Assembly (NCBI GenBank): GCA_022562335.1
Contig: JADFPM010000011.1
Coordinates: forward strand, 1-22,587
Reading direction: 5' to 3'
DNA length: 22,587 nt
DNA from: Chloroflexota bacterium
Lineage (GTDB): Bacteria > Chloroflexota > Dehalococcoidia > Lucifugimonadales > UBA3495
The translations under genes and the position numbers were made by a program. The stretch's first letter is position 1; every line of letters starts with the position of its first letter. The notes beneath the pieces were generated by a model, which did no database searches, was not told the origin of the DNA, and saw only the letters and a list, made by a program, of their open reading frames with translations. Shown here piece after piece: positions 1 to 7,453 of this stretch.

Positions 1-1271
1 CCCAGCATCCGGGAAACCACCACCAACGCCGCAGCCGTGCTCCGGTAGTCTTCGGAAGCCGATTCCAACGCTTTGGCCATCAAAGGCGCGATGACCAAAC
101 CGAAGCCAAACCCCGCCAGGGCCAAATTCCAGGTCAATTCCGGGTCTTTGACGCCCAGGTCCCAGCCGCTGACCAACCATAGACCCACCGCCACCAGGCA
201 CAACCCGGACACCGTTACCCGGCGGGTCCCAACCCTGCGTAGAACCAGCCCTCCGATGATGGCCCCGGCGGGAATCGCCCCGGTCAACCGGAGCAGCCAA
301 AACGCGCCCACGATGGGCGTTTTACCCATCACCGTGCCGGCCATCAAGGGAATCGTGACCATGGCGATGATCAGGGAGACGCCCACCAACAGCTGGGCGC
401 CGTTGGCGGCGATGAACGCGCGGGACCGGAAGAGGGCCGGAGGCAACAGAGGCTGTTTCCGGCGCCGCTCCACCGCCACCAGGACCCCAGCCAAGCCCAA
501 CCCAAGCAACAAAATAGCGAACGGCACTGGGGACGATATAGCGAATAAGCTCCCCTGGGACAAACCCAGGGAAAGCACCGTTAACGTTGCAATGAGCAAC
601 GCACCGCCCACGTAATCGACTTTGGCCTTTGCCCCGGTGTTTCCCTGGCCCGAAGCTCGTCCGGCACGTGCCGGCAACCAACCCAGAGCAAGGAAAACCA
701 CGGCGCTCTGGGGCAGGTTCAACCAGAATATGCCCCGCCAGCTCCAGAACTCCACGATGGCACCACCGTAGGCCGGTCCCAGCATGGACCCGGCCTCGGC
801 TGCCGCGCCAACCACTCCCAAGGCCCATCCCCGGCGGTGGGGAGGCAACGCGCCGGCGGCGATGGCCATCCCTATGGGCACCGTAGCGCCGCCGCCCACT
901 GCCTGCAATACCCGGGCCGCCACCATCCATTCCAGACTGGTTGCCACCGCCACCAGGGCGCTGCCGATGCAAAAGATCACCAGCGCAACCCGGTAAACCA
1001 GGCTGTACCCATATACATCGGCCAAACGCCCGATCAATGGCATGGCCACCGTATAGCCCAACAAATAGGCGGTGACGACCCACGTGACCTGGTCCAACCG
1101 GGCAAAAGGTATTTTCAGGTCAACCATGACGCTGGGGAGGGCTGTGACCACCACCGTCTGGTCCAATGCGGTGATGAAGACCCCCAAAGCCACGATGGAA
1201 AGAACCATTGGGGCGCGGCCGCGGGAAGACCTGGACTCGAAAGAACCTGAACCGGTGGCGACGGGCATCAT
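1..1271 (-). CDS. DHA2-family (14-TM type) MFS exporter, C-terminus beyond the window
   Basis: The frame is open from an ATGATG pair at 1271 to the window edge, giving 423 codons with the C-terminus missing. It should be a proton-driven inner-membrane exporter. Visible motifs: a DHA2-type TM1 motif LDQTVVVTALP (about residues 36-46, Asp37 in the membrane), a motif A loop GRLADVYG (81-88), a long Gly/Ala-rich TM5 with GPAYGG (about 165-170), and WRGIFWLNLP (about 178-187), typical of EmrB/QacA relatives. Further hydrophobic segments follow to the edge. The gene starts 24 bp after the stop of an LppX/LprG-like lipoprotein on the same strand, the arrangement of mycobacterial lprG and P55 (Rv1410c). 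From that context I infer export of a lipid or other hydrophobic substrate together with the lipoprotein. A drug exporter is the alternative. Family assignment is firm; the substrate is not. Confidence 0.9.
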   Translation of the reverse strand, partial: MMPVATGSGSFESRSSRGRAPMVLSIVALGVFITALDQTVVVTALPSVMVDLKIPFARLDQVTWVVTAYLLGYTVAMPLIGRLADVYGYSLVYRVALVIFCIGSALVAVATSLEWMVAARVLQAVGGGATVPIGMAIAAGALPPHRRGWALGVVGAAAEAGSMLGPAYGGAIVEFWSWRGIFWLNLPQSAVVFLALGWLPARAGRASGQGNTGAKAKVDYVGGALLIATLTVLSLGLSQGSLFAISSPVPFAILLLGLGLAGVLVAVERRRKQPLLPPALFRSRAFIAANGAQLLVGVSLIIAMVTIPLMAGTVMGKTPIVGAFWLLRLTGAIPAGAIIGGLVLRRVGTRRVTVSGLCLVAVGLWLVSGWDLGVKDPELTWNLALAGFGFGLVIAPLMAKALESASEDYRSTAAALVVVSRML

Positions 1272-1295
1272 ACCGCTACACCCTGCTCGTACGCC

Positions 1296-2063
1296 TTACT
1301 CGGGCAGGTCTATCGTGACGGGAAGGTCAAAATCCGCCAGGGTCAGCAACCGTTCGGCGTCGGGGACGTCGGTGGCTAACACCCGGCCCGTTATCAGCAC
1401 CTGATGCACCTGTCCCTCCGGCATTTCGACCCAGACGTCCACCGTTACGTCAAATCCATCTCCGGCCCCAGGCACTAGTCCCGCCAATTCTTGGGATTTG
1501 ATCGATCCACTGATGTGCTGGGTTTCCACCCCGGCCACGGTTTCGGTCCCAACCAACTTCGGCCCAACCGCCTCATCCGATATCACGGCCTGAATGATCT
1601 CAGCCAGGGAGACTGCCAACTGGGAGAAGTCCACCGGCAAGACCGATTGCGGTACCTCCTGCCACCGGCCGGTGAAGAAATCGGTCATCTGCACCACACC
1701 GCCAACACTCACCACGGCGACCTCGATATATGCTTGAGGGGTCGTAGACCGGGCTTCAACCACCAACCGGTACTTGTCCGGAAATTCTACCGCGCCCGAG
1801 ACCCTGGTCATCTCCACCCCTGGAAACAGGGTTGTGCTCCCTTTCCGGTGGTCCAGGACGAATGTGGCGGTCCGCAGGTCGATCACGCGGTTGGCCGCCC
1901 GTTCCAGGACCGCCACGGCATCGAGGGGAGGCTCCGGTGTGTTGGTGGGGGTTGGTGTGGCCGGCGCGGCCGGCGTGTCTGGTGGGACTATGGTTGCGCA
2001 ACCGGCGGCAGAAACCATAGCCATGATGATAACCATCAAATAGATGAAATGCAGCCGTGGCAT
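1296..2063 (-). CDS. LppX_LprAFG-family lipoprotein (LprG-like)
   Basis: The protein has 255 residues. The ATG at 2063 is chosen because it gives a proper signal peptide (PRLHFIYLMVIIMAMVSAAGC, lipobox AAGC, Cys22) and has GGGGAAGG just upstream; the open frame extends further but the added residues are not signal-like. A Pro/Thr linker (about 26-46) tethers the domain. The mature part matches the LppX/LprAFG fold style: a helix followed by TATFVLDHRKG, a strand-rich half-barrel with EFPDKYRL, and TDFFTGRWQEVP. In mycobacteria this fold has a hydrophobic pocket that carries triacylglycerides, phosphatidylinositol mannosides or PDIM. The gene lies directly before the MFS exporter and 43 bp after the PD40 lipoprotein gene, so all three are probably co-transcribed. 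Lipid carriage is inferred from the family and the gene pair. Confidence 0.8.
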   Translation of the reverse strand: MPRLHFIYLMVIIMAMVSAAGCATIVPPDTPAAPATPTPTNTPEPPLDAVAVLERAANRVIDLRTATFVLDHRKGSTTLFPGVEMTRVSGAVEFPDKYRLVVEARSTTPQAYIEVAVVSVGGVVQMTDFFTGRWQEVPQSVLPVDFSQLAVSLAEIIQAVISDEAVGPKLVGTETVAGVETQHISGSIKSQELAGLVPGAGDGFDVTVDVWVEMPEGQVHQVLITGRVLATDVPDAERLLTLADFDLPVTIDLPE

Positions 2064-2070
2064 AGACCTT

Positions 2071-2100
2071 CCCCAAACCATTAGGCCCCAAACCATTGGG
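2071..2100. repeat. 15-bp tandem duplication
   Basis: Two adjacent copies of CCCCAAACCATTAGG / CCCCAAACCATTGGG differ at one base. They lie in the spacer between the two lipoprotein genes, just upstream of the start of the LprG-like gene. No function is evident. Confidence 0.85.
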
Positions 2101-2106
2101 CCCGCT

Positions 2107-3462
2107 TCAATTCCAGGACCAGAACGCCAGAATCCCCTGGGCCAACTCCTTGGGTGCCCCCCCGCCCTCGGCGTCCAAGATATATACCCTATCCCCAGTG
2201 GGCGTGTCGCCATTCCGCCTGGCGAACGTTTCCGTCTGGGTCCCGGCGACCACCAGCCTGGTGCCGTCTGGAGACCAAGGAGAGTGAGAGTAAGCGTATT
2301 GGTCGAAAAAGGTCAACATGGTGAGCCCGTCCGATGACGGCTGGTAGGTCAACAACTCCTTCACTTCCGATCCATCCACCGCCGCGACCTTCCACTGGAA
2401 GGACCGTTGTTCCGGCTGCAAACTGACCCAGGCTATCTTGTCTCCTTTCGGTGACCAGAAAAAGGCAACCACGGCTTCTTCCACTACGGTTTGAACCTTG
2501 CCTCCATCAGCCGAAACCACCCGTAACCGGTCAGACACCGGCGAACTGGGATTCTGTTTATCCAACACGGCCAGGCTCTTTCCGTCCGGCGACCACGCGA
2601 AGGCGGCCGGTGGGCCAACCTCTAGAATAGACCTGGCTGAATCCACCCTCCCAGTTTCCGCTACGAACAATGCCATGTTTTCGCCAGAGAAAGCGCTATA
2701 TGCCATTTGGGCCCCATCGGGAGATAGGGCTGGGACGCGAAACCCCTGTCCCACGTCGGCCAAATCGTCGGACCCGGTATCAAATGGTTTATCTGCCAGC
2801 TTGAGGGCATCTCCTGTATGGAGCAGTAATTTCTCTCCACCAGCGCCCCAATGGAAATACAAAGGCGCGCCCGTTTGCACCGCCGTAGCCGATCCCGCGT
2901 CCTGGGTGTCCACCACCAAAAGGGTGAATGCCTGGGGCGTAGCGGCTAAAAATCCCAGCTGATTGCTATCCGGCGACCAGTACAGATAATGCGGCGCGCC
3001 CTGCGCCACCAAAGAAGGGATCTCATTCCGGTAGACCGTCCGGCTCCCGCCACCGGTAGGATCCATCACTTCAACAGTAACCACAGGCCCCGCGCCAGCG
3101 GTCTCCACCCGGGAGGCTGCCAGCTTCGTTCCGTCGGGCGACCAGGTGGGCCAGTAATAGAAGTTGTCAAAATCTACCGGTTGGGCCATCACTCGGCCCT
3201 GGGGCCCGCCCTCCACGTGGGCGCCACCGGTCAAGTTGATCAGGTTCCCTCCATCAGGATCGATGCTGAATAGGTCTCCTGCGGAGGTCACGTATGCTAT
3301 CCGGTCTATCATAAATTCAACACGCTTCGGGGAATCGCCAGCTTCGGAGTCACCTTCCGTAACGATCGGAGCAAGCTGTCGGCATCCCAACAAGCTCGCA
3401 CTCAAAATCACCGCGGCCAAAATACCCCACCACTTTCGTGACGCTCTTACACCCGTTAACAC
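2107..3462 (-). CDS. TolB-like PD40 (WD40-like) beta-propeller lipoprotein
   Basis: The protein has 451 residues from a GTG at 3462, with GAGG four bases upstream. The N-terminus is a lipoprotein signal (Arg/Lys, then GILAAVILSASLLGC, Cys27). The rest is a series of PD40-type blades with repeated W/L-SPDG cores: WSPDGTKL, WSPDSNQL, LSPDGAQM, WSPDGKSL, WSPKGDKI and WSPDGTRL, plus an N-terminal blade with SIDPDGGNLINLTGG. Such propellers are usually extracytoplasmic binding scaffolds, as in TolB and the N-terminal domains of S9 peptidases; no peptidase domain follows here. It is the first gene of the leftward lipoprotein-lipoprotein-exporter group, which suggests a surface role, but the partner is unknown. 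Confidence 0.85.
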   Translation of the reverse strand: MLTGVRASRKWWGILAAVILSASLLGCRQLAPIVTEGDSEAGDSPKRVEFMIDRIAYVTSAGDLFSIDPDGGNLINLTGGAHVEGGPQGRVMAQPVDFDNFYYWPTWSPDGTKLAASRVETAGAGPVVTVEVMDPTGGGSRTVYRNEIPSLVAQGAPHYLYWSPDSNQLGFLAATPQAFTLLVVDTQDAGSATAVQTGAPLYFHWGAGGEKLLLHTGDALKLADKPFDTGSDDLADVGQGFRVPALSPDGAQMAYSAFSGENMALFVAETGRVDSARSILEVGPPAAFAWSPDGKSLAVLDKQNPSSPVSDRLRVVSADGGKVQTVVEEAVVAFFWSPKGDKIAWVSLQPEQRSFQWKVAAVDGSEVKELLTYQPSSDGLTMLTFFDQYAYSHSPWSPDGTRLVVAGTQTETFARRNGDTPTGDRVYILDAEGGGAPKELAQGILAFWSWN

Positions 3463-3753
3463 TGCCTCAACTCTGTCGTTTTCATCCCTCGGCCCTTAAC
3501 TTCTTAACTCAGACCCAGGCTTGGGCCACGTTTGGGAAGGATACCATCGCTGTGGGGCATGGGCAACGCTACGAGTCCTCCCTCAGTGCACAACCGCTGC
3601 TTTTCTATGGACAACTGACGCTCTGGCCTGCATATCTCCCCTCTTTTTACGGACACCCAGGTACCTATCTTGGATTGATGCGAGGTGCTATCTCCACCCA
3701 TTTCCAAACCGCAAACCACCACTATTTCTCGGCGCCCTTTCTTTACCGGATTT

Positions 3754-3845
3754 CCACAGTCCTCCTCGACATATCCACAGCAGAGTAAATCAATCCCACA
3801 GGTGTTTCACAAATAACCACCTCTTACTTATCCTCTATGTCCACG
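3754..3845 (+). repeat. Helically phased CCAC(AG) array, DnaA-box-like
   Basis: TTTCCACAG, ATATCCACAG, AATCCCACAG and ATAACCACCT place CCAC at 3754, 3775, 3796 and 3817, exactly 21 bp apart (two helical turns). A fifth CCAC follows at 3841 (24 bp later), and looser copies lie upstream at 3694 and 3716. ATATCCACA (3771-3779) differs from the DnaA box TTATCCACA at one base. An AT-rich stretch follows at 3849-3886. The array could be a set of regulator sites for obg or a DnaA-binding cluster; the sequence alone does not decide. Confidence 0.5.
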
Positions 3846-3849
3846 CCCT

Positions 3850-3855
3850 TATGAT
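3850..3855 (+). promoter_or_regulatory. Candidate -10 element of obg (TATGAT)
   Basis: TATGAT lies 21 bp before the obg ATG. Transcription would then start near 3862, leaving a leader of about 15 nt. That fits the lack of any Shine-Dalgarno sequence before obg. No good -35 hexamer is present at the right distance; the phased CCAC array ends just upstream, so activation by a bound protein is possible. Confidence 0.35.
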
Positions 3856-3876
3856 TACTGTTAAACTTAAAATGAA

Positions 3877-5166
3877 ATGATTGATTCAGCTAGATTGAAT
3901 TTTAACGCCGGTAACGGTGGAAAAGGCTGCTCCAGCTTTCAACGTTCCAAATATGTCCCCAAAGGTGGACCCGATGGTGGAGATGGCGGGAACGGTGGTA
4001 GTTCCTATATCTGCGGCGATTCTTCGCTGAACACGCTGTTGCACATAAAATACAACAGTACGGTATACGTTGAATCCGGTGCCCATGGGAAAGGGAAGAA
4101 TCAAAGGGGTAGAAATGGCGCGGATTCGGTGATCAAAGTACCCATGGGTACCGAGATCTGGGAACGCGTGGGACGCAACGAACGTAAGTTTGTCGCTGAT
4201 ATCGTGGATACGACACCGATCTTGGTTGCTCACGGCGGCGCAGGTGGATTGGGTAATGCCCGGTTCGTTTCGTCTACCAACCAGGAACCCGTTTTGGCGG
4301 AGAGGGGAGAGACCGGCGAAAAAGTCATCCTGTTTCTAGAGTTGAAGTTATTGGCGGATGTAGGGCTGCTGGCCAGGCCGAACGCGGGAAAGTCCACATT
4401 GATCTCCCGGTGCACGGCAGCGAAGCCCAAGGTGGCTGATTATCCGTTCACGACCGTGGATCCTATCCTGGGGGTTGTCCCCCATCGGGATAAGGACTTC
4501 GTGATGATGGAAGTGCCTGGGCTGTTGGAAGGCGCACACCGTGGCGTGGGGCTAGGCCAGGAATTCTTACGGCATGCCGAACGCGCTCGGGTGTATGTGC
4601 ACCTGTTGGACGGGAGCAACGAGGATCCCGTGGCCGATTACCATATGCTGAACAAAGAGCTGGAGCAATTCAACGAGGCGCTGTTAGCCAAGCCTCAGAT
4701 AATCGCGGTAAACAAGCTGGACATCACGGAGGTCCGAGAAGCTCGGGATGATCTGGCTGTCAACCTGACCAAAGCGTCGAAAGAATGGGGTTGGGGCAAA
4801 GAAACGCCTTTGATCTTCATGTCCGCGGTAACGGGAGAGGGGGTTGACGACTTGCTCTCCAAGATCATTGGCCTGCTGGAAGAGTTGCCTAAGGACCTGC
4901 CCGAGCCAGATGCCGTTACGCCTCCGGCAGTCGTAAGGCAGCGGATGCATTTGCCCAACAAGGTCTGGATCGAGGACGGAGTCTACATCGTACAGTCCGA
5001 AGCATTGGAACGGCTGGCGGCCCTGGCCGACACCAGGGACACCCGGGTCGTGATCCAGTTGTGGCGGGAAATGGAGCGGCGTGGTTTGGCCCGGCAACTG
5101 ATTGACGCGGGAATCGAGGCCGGCGACACCATCAGAATCGGGAAGGTGGAAGTGGAGTGGTTCTGA
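3877..5166 (+). CDS. obg: Obg/CgtA GTPase
   Basis: The protein has 429 residues. Obg is a ribosome-associated GTPase acting in 50S maturation and stress control. The Gly-rich Obg fold (about 1-158, with KGGPDGGDGGNGG) precedes a G domain: G1 ARPNAGKS (166-173), G2 PFTT (190-193), G3 EVPG (212-215), G4 NKLD (279-282), G5 SA (316-317). A C-terminal OCT domain follows (about 360-429, VWIEDGVYIVQ). Two positions deviate: the first P-loop Gly is Ala (allowed by the general P-loop pattern) and the G3 Asp of DxPG is Glu. The start has no Shine-Dalgarno sequence and may be nearly leaderless. nadD begins 1 nt after the stop, so the two are probably translationally coupled. Confidence 0.96.
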   Translation: MIDSARLNFNAGNGGKGCSSFQRSKYVPKGGPDGGDGGNGGSSYICGDSSLNTLLHIKYNSTVYVESGAHGKGKNQRGRNGADSVIKVPMGTEIWERVGRNERKFVADIVDTTPILVAHGGAGGLGNARFVSSTNQEPVLAERGETGEKVILFLELKLLADVGLLARPNAGKSTLISRCTAAKPKVADYPFTTVDPILGVVPHRDKDFVMMEVPGLLEGAHRGVGLGQEFLRHAERARVYVHLLDGSNEDPVADYHMLNKELEQFNEALLAKPQIIAVNKLDITEVREARDDLAVNLTKASKEWGWGKETPLIFMSAVTGEGVDDLLSKIIGLLEELPKDLPEPDAVTPPAVVRQRMHLPNKVWIEDGVYIVQSEALERLAALADTRDTRVVIQLWREMERRGLARQLIDAGIEAGDTIRIGKVEVEWF

Positions 5167-5167
5167 T

Positions 5168-5788
5168 ATGGGTATCGGTGTTTTTGGCGGCACCTTCGAT
5201 CCTATCCACCTAGCCCACCTGGAACTGGCGCAAGCGGCCCTCGGCCAGTTATCCCTCGACAGGATCATATTCATTCCTGCAGGTCAGCCTTGGTTGAGAA
5301 CTGGAGAACCCCTCGCTCCTGCCGCGGATCGGTTGGCCATGGTTCGGTTGGCAGTCAAAGGGAACCCAGCGTTCATCGTCTCGGATATGGAGATCAACCG
5401 CCCCGGACCCACGTATACGGTTGACACGCTGGAATCGCTGCGCCACGATTTAGGTGAGAAGGAACGCCTGCATTTTATCGTCGGCGCCGATGTATTGGAC
5501 GATTTTCACCGGTGGAAAGATCCCGATAGGATACTCCAACTCTGCCGGCTCGCGGTGTTCCAAAGAGCGGGTATAGACGAAACGAAGATCAAGGCGTTCC
5601 TGGACCGGTTCCCCAACGCCGGTGCCAAACTGGACGTGCTGACCGCAACAGTCCCGGATATCAGCGGCACCAAGATTCGCGATAGCGTGGCCGGGGGGGA
5701 ATCGATCAGAGAGGACGTCCCCCGCCCGGTGGAGGAGTACATCCAACGGTGTGGGCTTTACGGGCGCGTGGGAATCGGGAAGACGTAA
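5168..5788 (+). CDS. nadD: Nicotinate-mononucleotide adenylyltransferase
   Basis: The protein has 206 residues from the ATG at 5168, which gives the family N-terminus GIGVFGGTFDPIHLAHL; the longer open frame upstream would overlap obg. NadD adenylates nicotinate mononucleotide with ATP in NAD synthesis. The nucleotidyltransferase signature is HLAH (14-17, a variant of HxGH), and the second motif ISGTKIR lies near the C-terminus, followed by RPVEEYIQRCGLYG, typical of NadD. The order obg-nadD is found in many bacteria, often followed by rsfS; here pyrE follows instead. Confidence 0.95.
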   Translation: MGIGVFGGTFDPIHLAHLELAQAALGQLSLDRIIFIPAGQPWLRTGEPLAPAADRLAMVRLAVKGNPAFIVSDMEINRPGPTYTVDTLESLRHDLGEKERLHFIVGADVLDDFHRWKDPDRILQLCRLAVFQRAGIDETKIKAFLDRFPNAGAKLDVLTATVPDISGTKIRDSVAGGESIREDVPRPVEEYIQRCGLYGRVGIGKT

Positions 5789-5829
5789 AGAAGGGCAAGG
5801 GAGCAAAGGAAAGCACAGAGGTGAAAACC

Positions 5830-6396
5830 GTGAGCGGCGTGGTGGAGCGGTTGCTGGAACTGGCGGTGGAAAGCGGGGCCCTGAAGTACGGCGACTTCAC
5901 ATTGACCTCCGGCAAGAAAAGCTCTTACTACTTCGACGGGCGCCTGCTGAGCCTTGACCCCGAAGGCGCGCACCTCATATCGCAGGCGATGTTGCCTATC
6001 CTCCGCCGAGCTGGCGCGACGGCCGTGGGAGGGCCAACCTTGGGGGCAGACCCCATCGTGGCTTCCATTGCCCTGGCGGGGCATCTAGCGGGCGAGAGGT
6101 TCCCGGCATTCATCGTAAGAAAAGAAGCCAAAACCCATGGGATGGGGAACGCGATCGAAGGAGCTCTTGCCCCCGGCAGCAAGGTGGCGATCATCGATGA
6201 CACCTGCACCACCGGCGGGTCGCTGTTTCACGCCATTGAAGCGGCGGAAGCAGCCAGTTGCACCGTGGTGACGGTGGTGGCGATCTTAGACCGGCGGGAA
6301 GGCGGCGGCGATGCTATTCGGGAGAAGGGGTACGAGTTCGTATCTTTGCTGGAAGCGACGCCCCAGGGGACGATCACCGTTACCGCCCAGGCTTGA
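5830..6396 (+). CDS. pyrE: Orotate phosphoribosyltransferase
   Basis: The protein has 188 residues and catalyses orotate + PRPP to OMP in pyrimidine synthesis. Key elements are DFTLTSGKKSSYYFDGR near the N-terminus (orotate/PRPP contacts), the flexible catalytic loop RKEAKTHG (about 97-104) and the PRPP-binding motif IIDDTCTTGGS (about 121-131). The GTG at 5830 is preferred because AGAGGTGA lies 5 nt before it; an in-frame GTG at 5821 is a good alternative, and the open frame reaches further back over nadD. The spacer after nadD is about 40 bp, so the gene probably belongs to the obg-nadD transcript. It converges on the next gene, with 9 bp between the stops. Confidence 0.94.
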   Translation: MSGVVERLLELAVESGALKYGDFTLTSGKKSSYYFDGRLLSLDPEGAHLISQAMLPILRRAGATAVGGPTLGADPIVASIALAGHLAGERFPAFIVRKEAKTHGMGNAIEGALAPGSKVAIIDDTCTTGGSLFHAIEAAEAASCTVVTVVAILDRREGGGDAIREKGYEFVSLLEATPQGTITVTAQA

Positions 6397-6405
6397 TCTC
6401 TATCC

Positions 6406-7389
6406 CTAGTAGCCCTCATGCCGGTGGACGATTCCCAATAAAGGCTCGTTTTCAGCGAACCGGCGAATGTTCTCAATCATAAAACCTCCGACCTCGTTGC
6501 CCATGCCATCGGTATAAGCCGCGACATGCGAAGTTATGATCGTGTTGGGCAAGTCCCAAAGCGGGCTGTTCTCCGGCAGGGGCTCCTCGCCAACGGTGTC
6601 CAAGCCCGCCCCGGCTATCGTGCCTCTGGTCATAGCGTCAATCAATGCATCCTCGTCGATCAACCCGCCCCGGGCGCCATTTATCAGAAAACCAGTAGGC
6701 TTCATTGCCGCAAACTCTGCTTTGCCCAGGATCGCGTTGGTTGACGGGGTCAGGGCCAGACAGAGGGCGACGACATCGGCTTCTCCCAAGGCTTCGTGGA
6801 GCGCTGAACGGTCAAAGTAGCGGTCAACGTGCGCGCTGCCACGGGTGGTGCGGGACATGCCCAGGACCTTCATGCCAAAACCGATCTTGCACATCCGGGC
6901 CAGGTTCTCGCCAATCTGACCCACGCCCAAGATCGTGATCGTTTTGCCAAGCATCTGAATCGATAAAGGATTGCCATCTCCCTGGCCGGCCGATCGCCAG
7001 TTATGTTCTTCCTGATCTTTGATCAATGCGGGCATGTGTCTTGCCAACGATAGCATCAGCAACACCATATGCTCGGCAATCAGCGGCGCATGGGGACCCT
7101 TTGAAGCTGTTATCGCAACGTGCTCCGCCGCGACAAGAGCAGGGGTCAACAATTGTTCGGATCCGGCGCGGATGGAATGCACCCAGCGCAGCCGGGAACC
7201 TGGATTCAGCAGCTCATCTGGAATGCTAAAGCTGAAAACCAGCACACCGTCGGCAAGTGGCAATTCGGCGGCGAATCGTTCAGGATCGCTGGCAGTTTCG
7301 ATGATGACTGCTGGGTGGGAATTTATCAGCCTTTCTTTAGTCTCTTCACCGACCACGCCCCAGACGCCTGGGGGCATTCCGATCAACAC
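6406..7389 (-). CDS. D-2-hydroxyacid dehydrogenase (NAD(P)-dependent)
   Basis: The protein has 327 residues from a GTG at 7389; an ATG at 7377 is possible but would remove the first beta-strand. The Rossmann motif is GVGQIG (155-160). The catalytic triad of the family is visible: Arg240 in NGARGGLIDE, Glu269 in GEEPLPENSPLW and His288 in SHVAAYTDG. This groups it with GhrA/SerA-like dehydrogenases that reduce 2-keto acids such as glyoxylate or hydroxypyruvate, or oxidise the D-hydroxyacids. No ACT domain is present, so it is not a classical long SerA. It lies 64 bp after ygfZ on the same strand and may share that transcript. The substrate cannot be told from sequence. Confidence 0.9.
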   Translation of the reverse strand: MLIGMPPGVWGVVGEETKERLINSHPAVIIETASDPERFAAELPLADGVLVFSFSIPDELLNPGSRLRWVHSIRAGSEQLLTPALVAAEHVAITASKGPHAPLIAEHMVLLMLSLARHMPALIKDQEEHNWRSAGQGDGNPLSIQMLGKTITILGVGQIGENLARMCKIGFGMKVLGMSRTTRGSAHVDRYFDRSALHEALGEADVVALCLALTPSTNAILGKAEFAAMKPTGFLINGARGGLIDEDALIDAMTRGTIAGAGLDTVGEEPLPENSPLWDLPNTIITSHVAAYTDGMGNEVGGFMIENIRRFAENEPLLGIVHRHEGY

Positions 7390-7453
7390 CTTTAGCTTTT
7401 CGGCTGGGATGAGAATTCACCTCGAGGGGAGATACTTGACTGGATACCGGGTC

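Larger units (their letters stand above)
3463..3876. other. 414-bp divergent intergenic region
   Basis: No credible gene was found between the leftward PD40 lipoprotein gene and rightward obg. Short open frames here lack codon bias and recognisable products. I looked for tRNA, tmRNA, RNase P and SRP RNA signatures and saw none. The right half (about 3690-3876) is poorer in GC than its surroundings. It contains the periodic CCAC motifs and a candidate obg promoter listed separately. Confidence 0.7.

Noticed and set aside
73..615. Plus-strand open frame of 180 codons opposite the MFS gene
   Set aside because: The minus strand encodes a continuous MFS protein with several diagnostic motifs. The plus-strand product is Pro/Thr/Arg-rich and featureless.
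3463..3876. A firm call of chromosomal oriC
   Set aside because: The DnaA-like sites are mostly imperfect, no dnaA, dnaN or gyrB gene is nearby, and gene direction changes repeatedly across the window. It is kept only as a candidate binding array.
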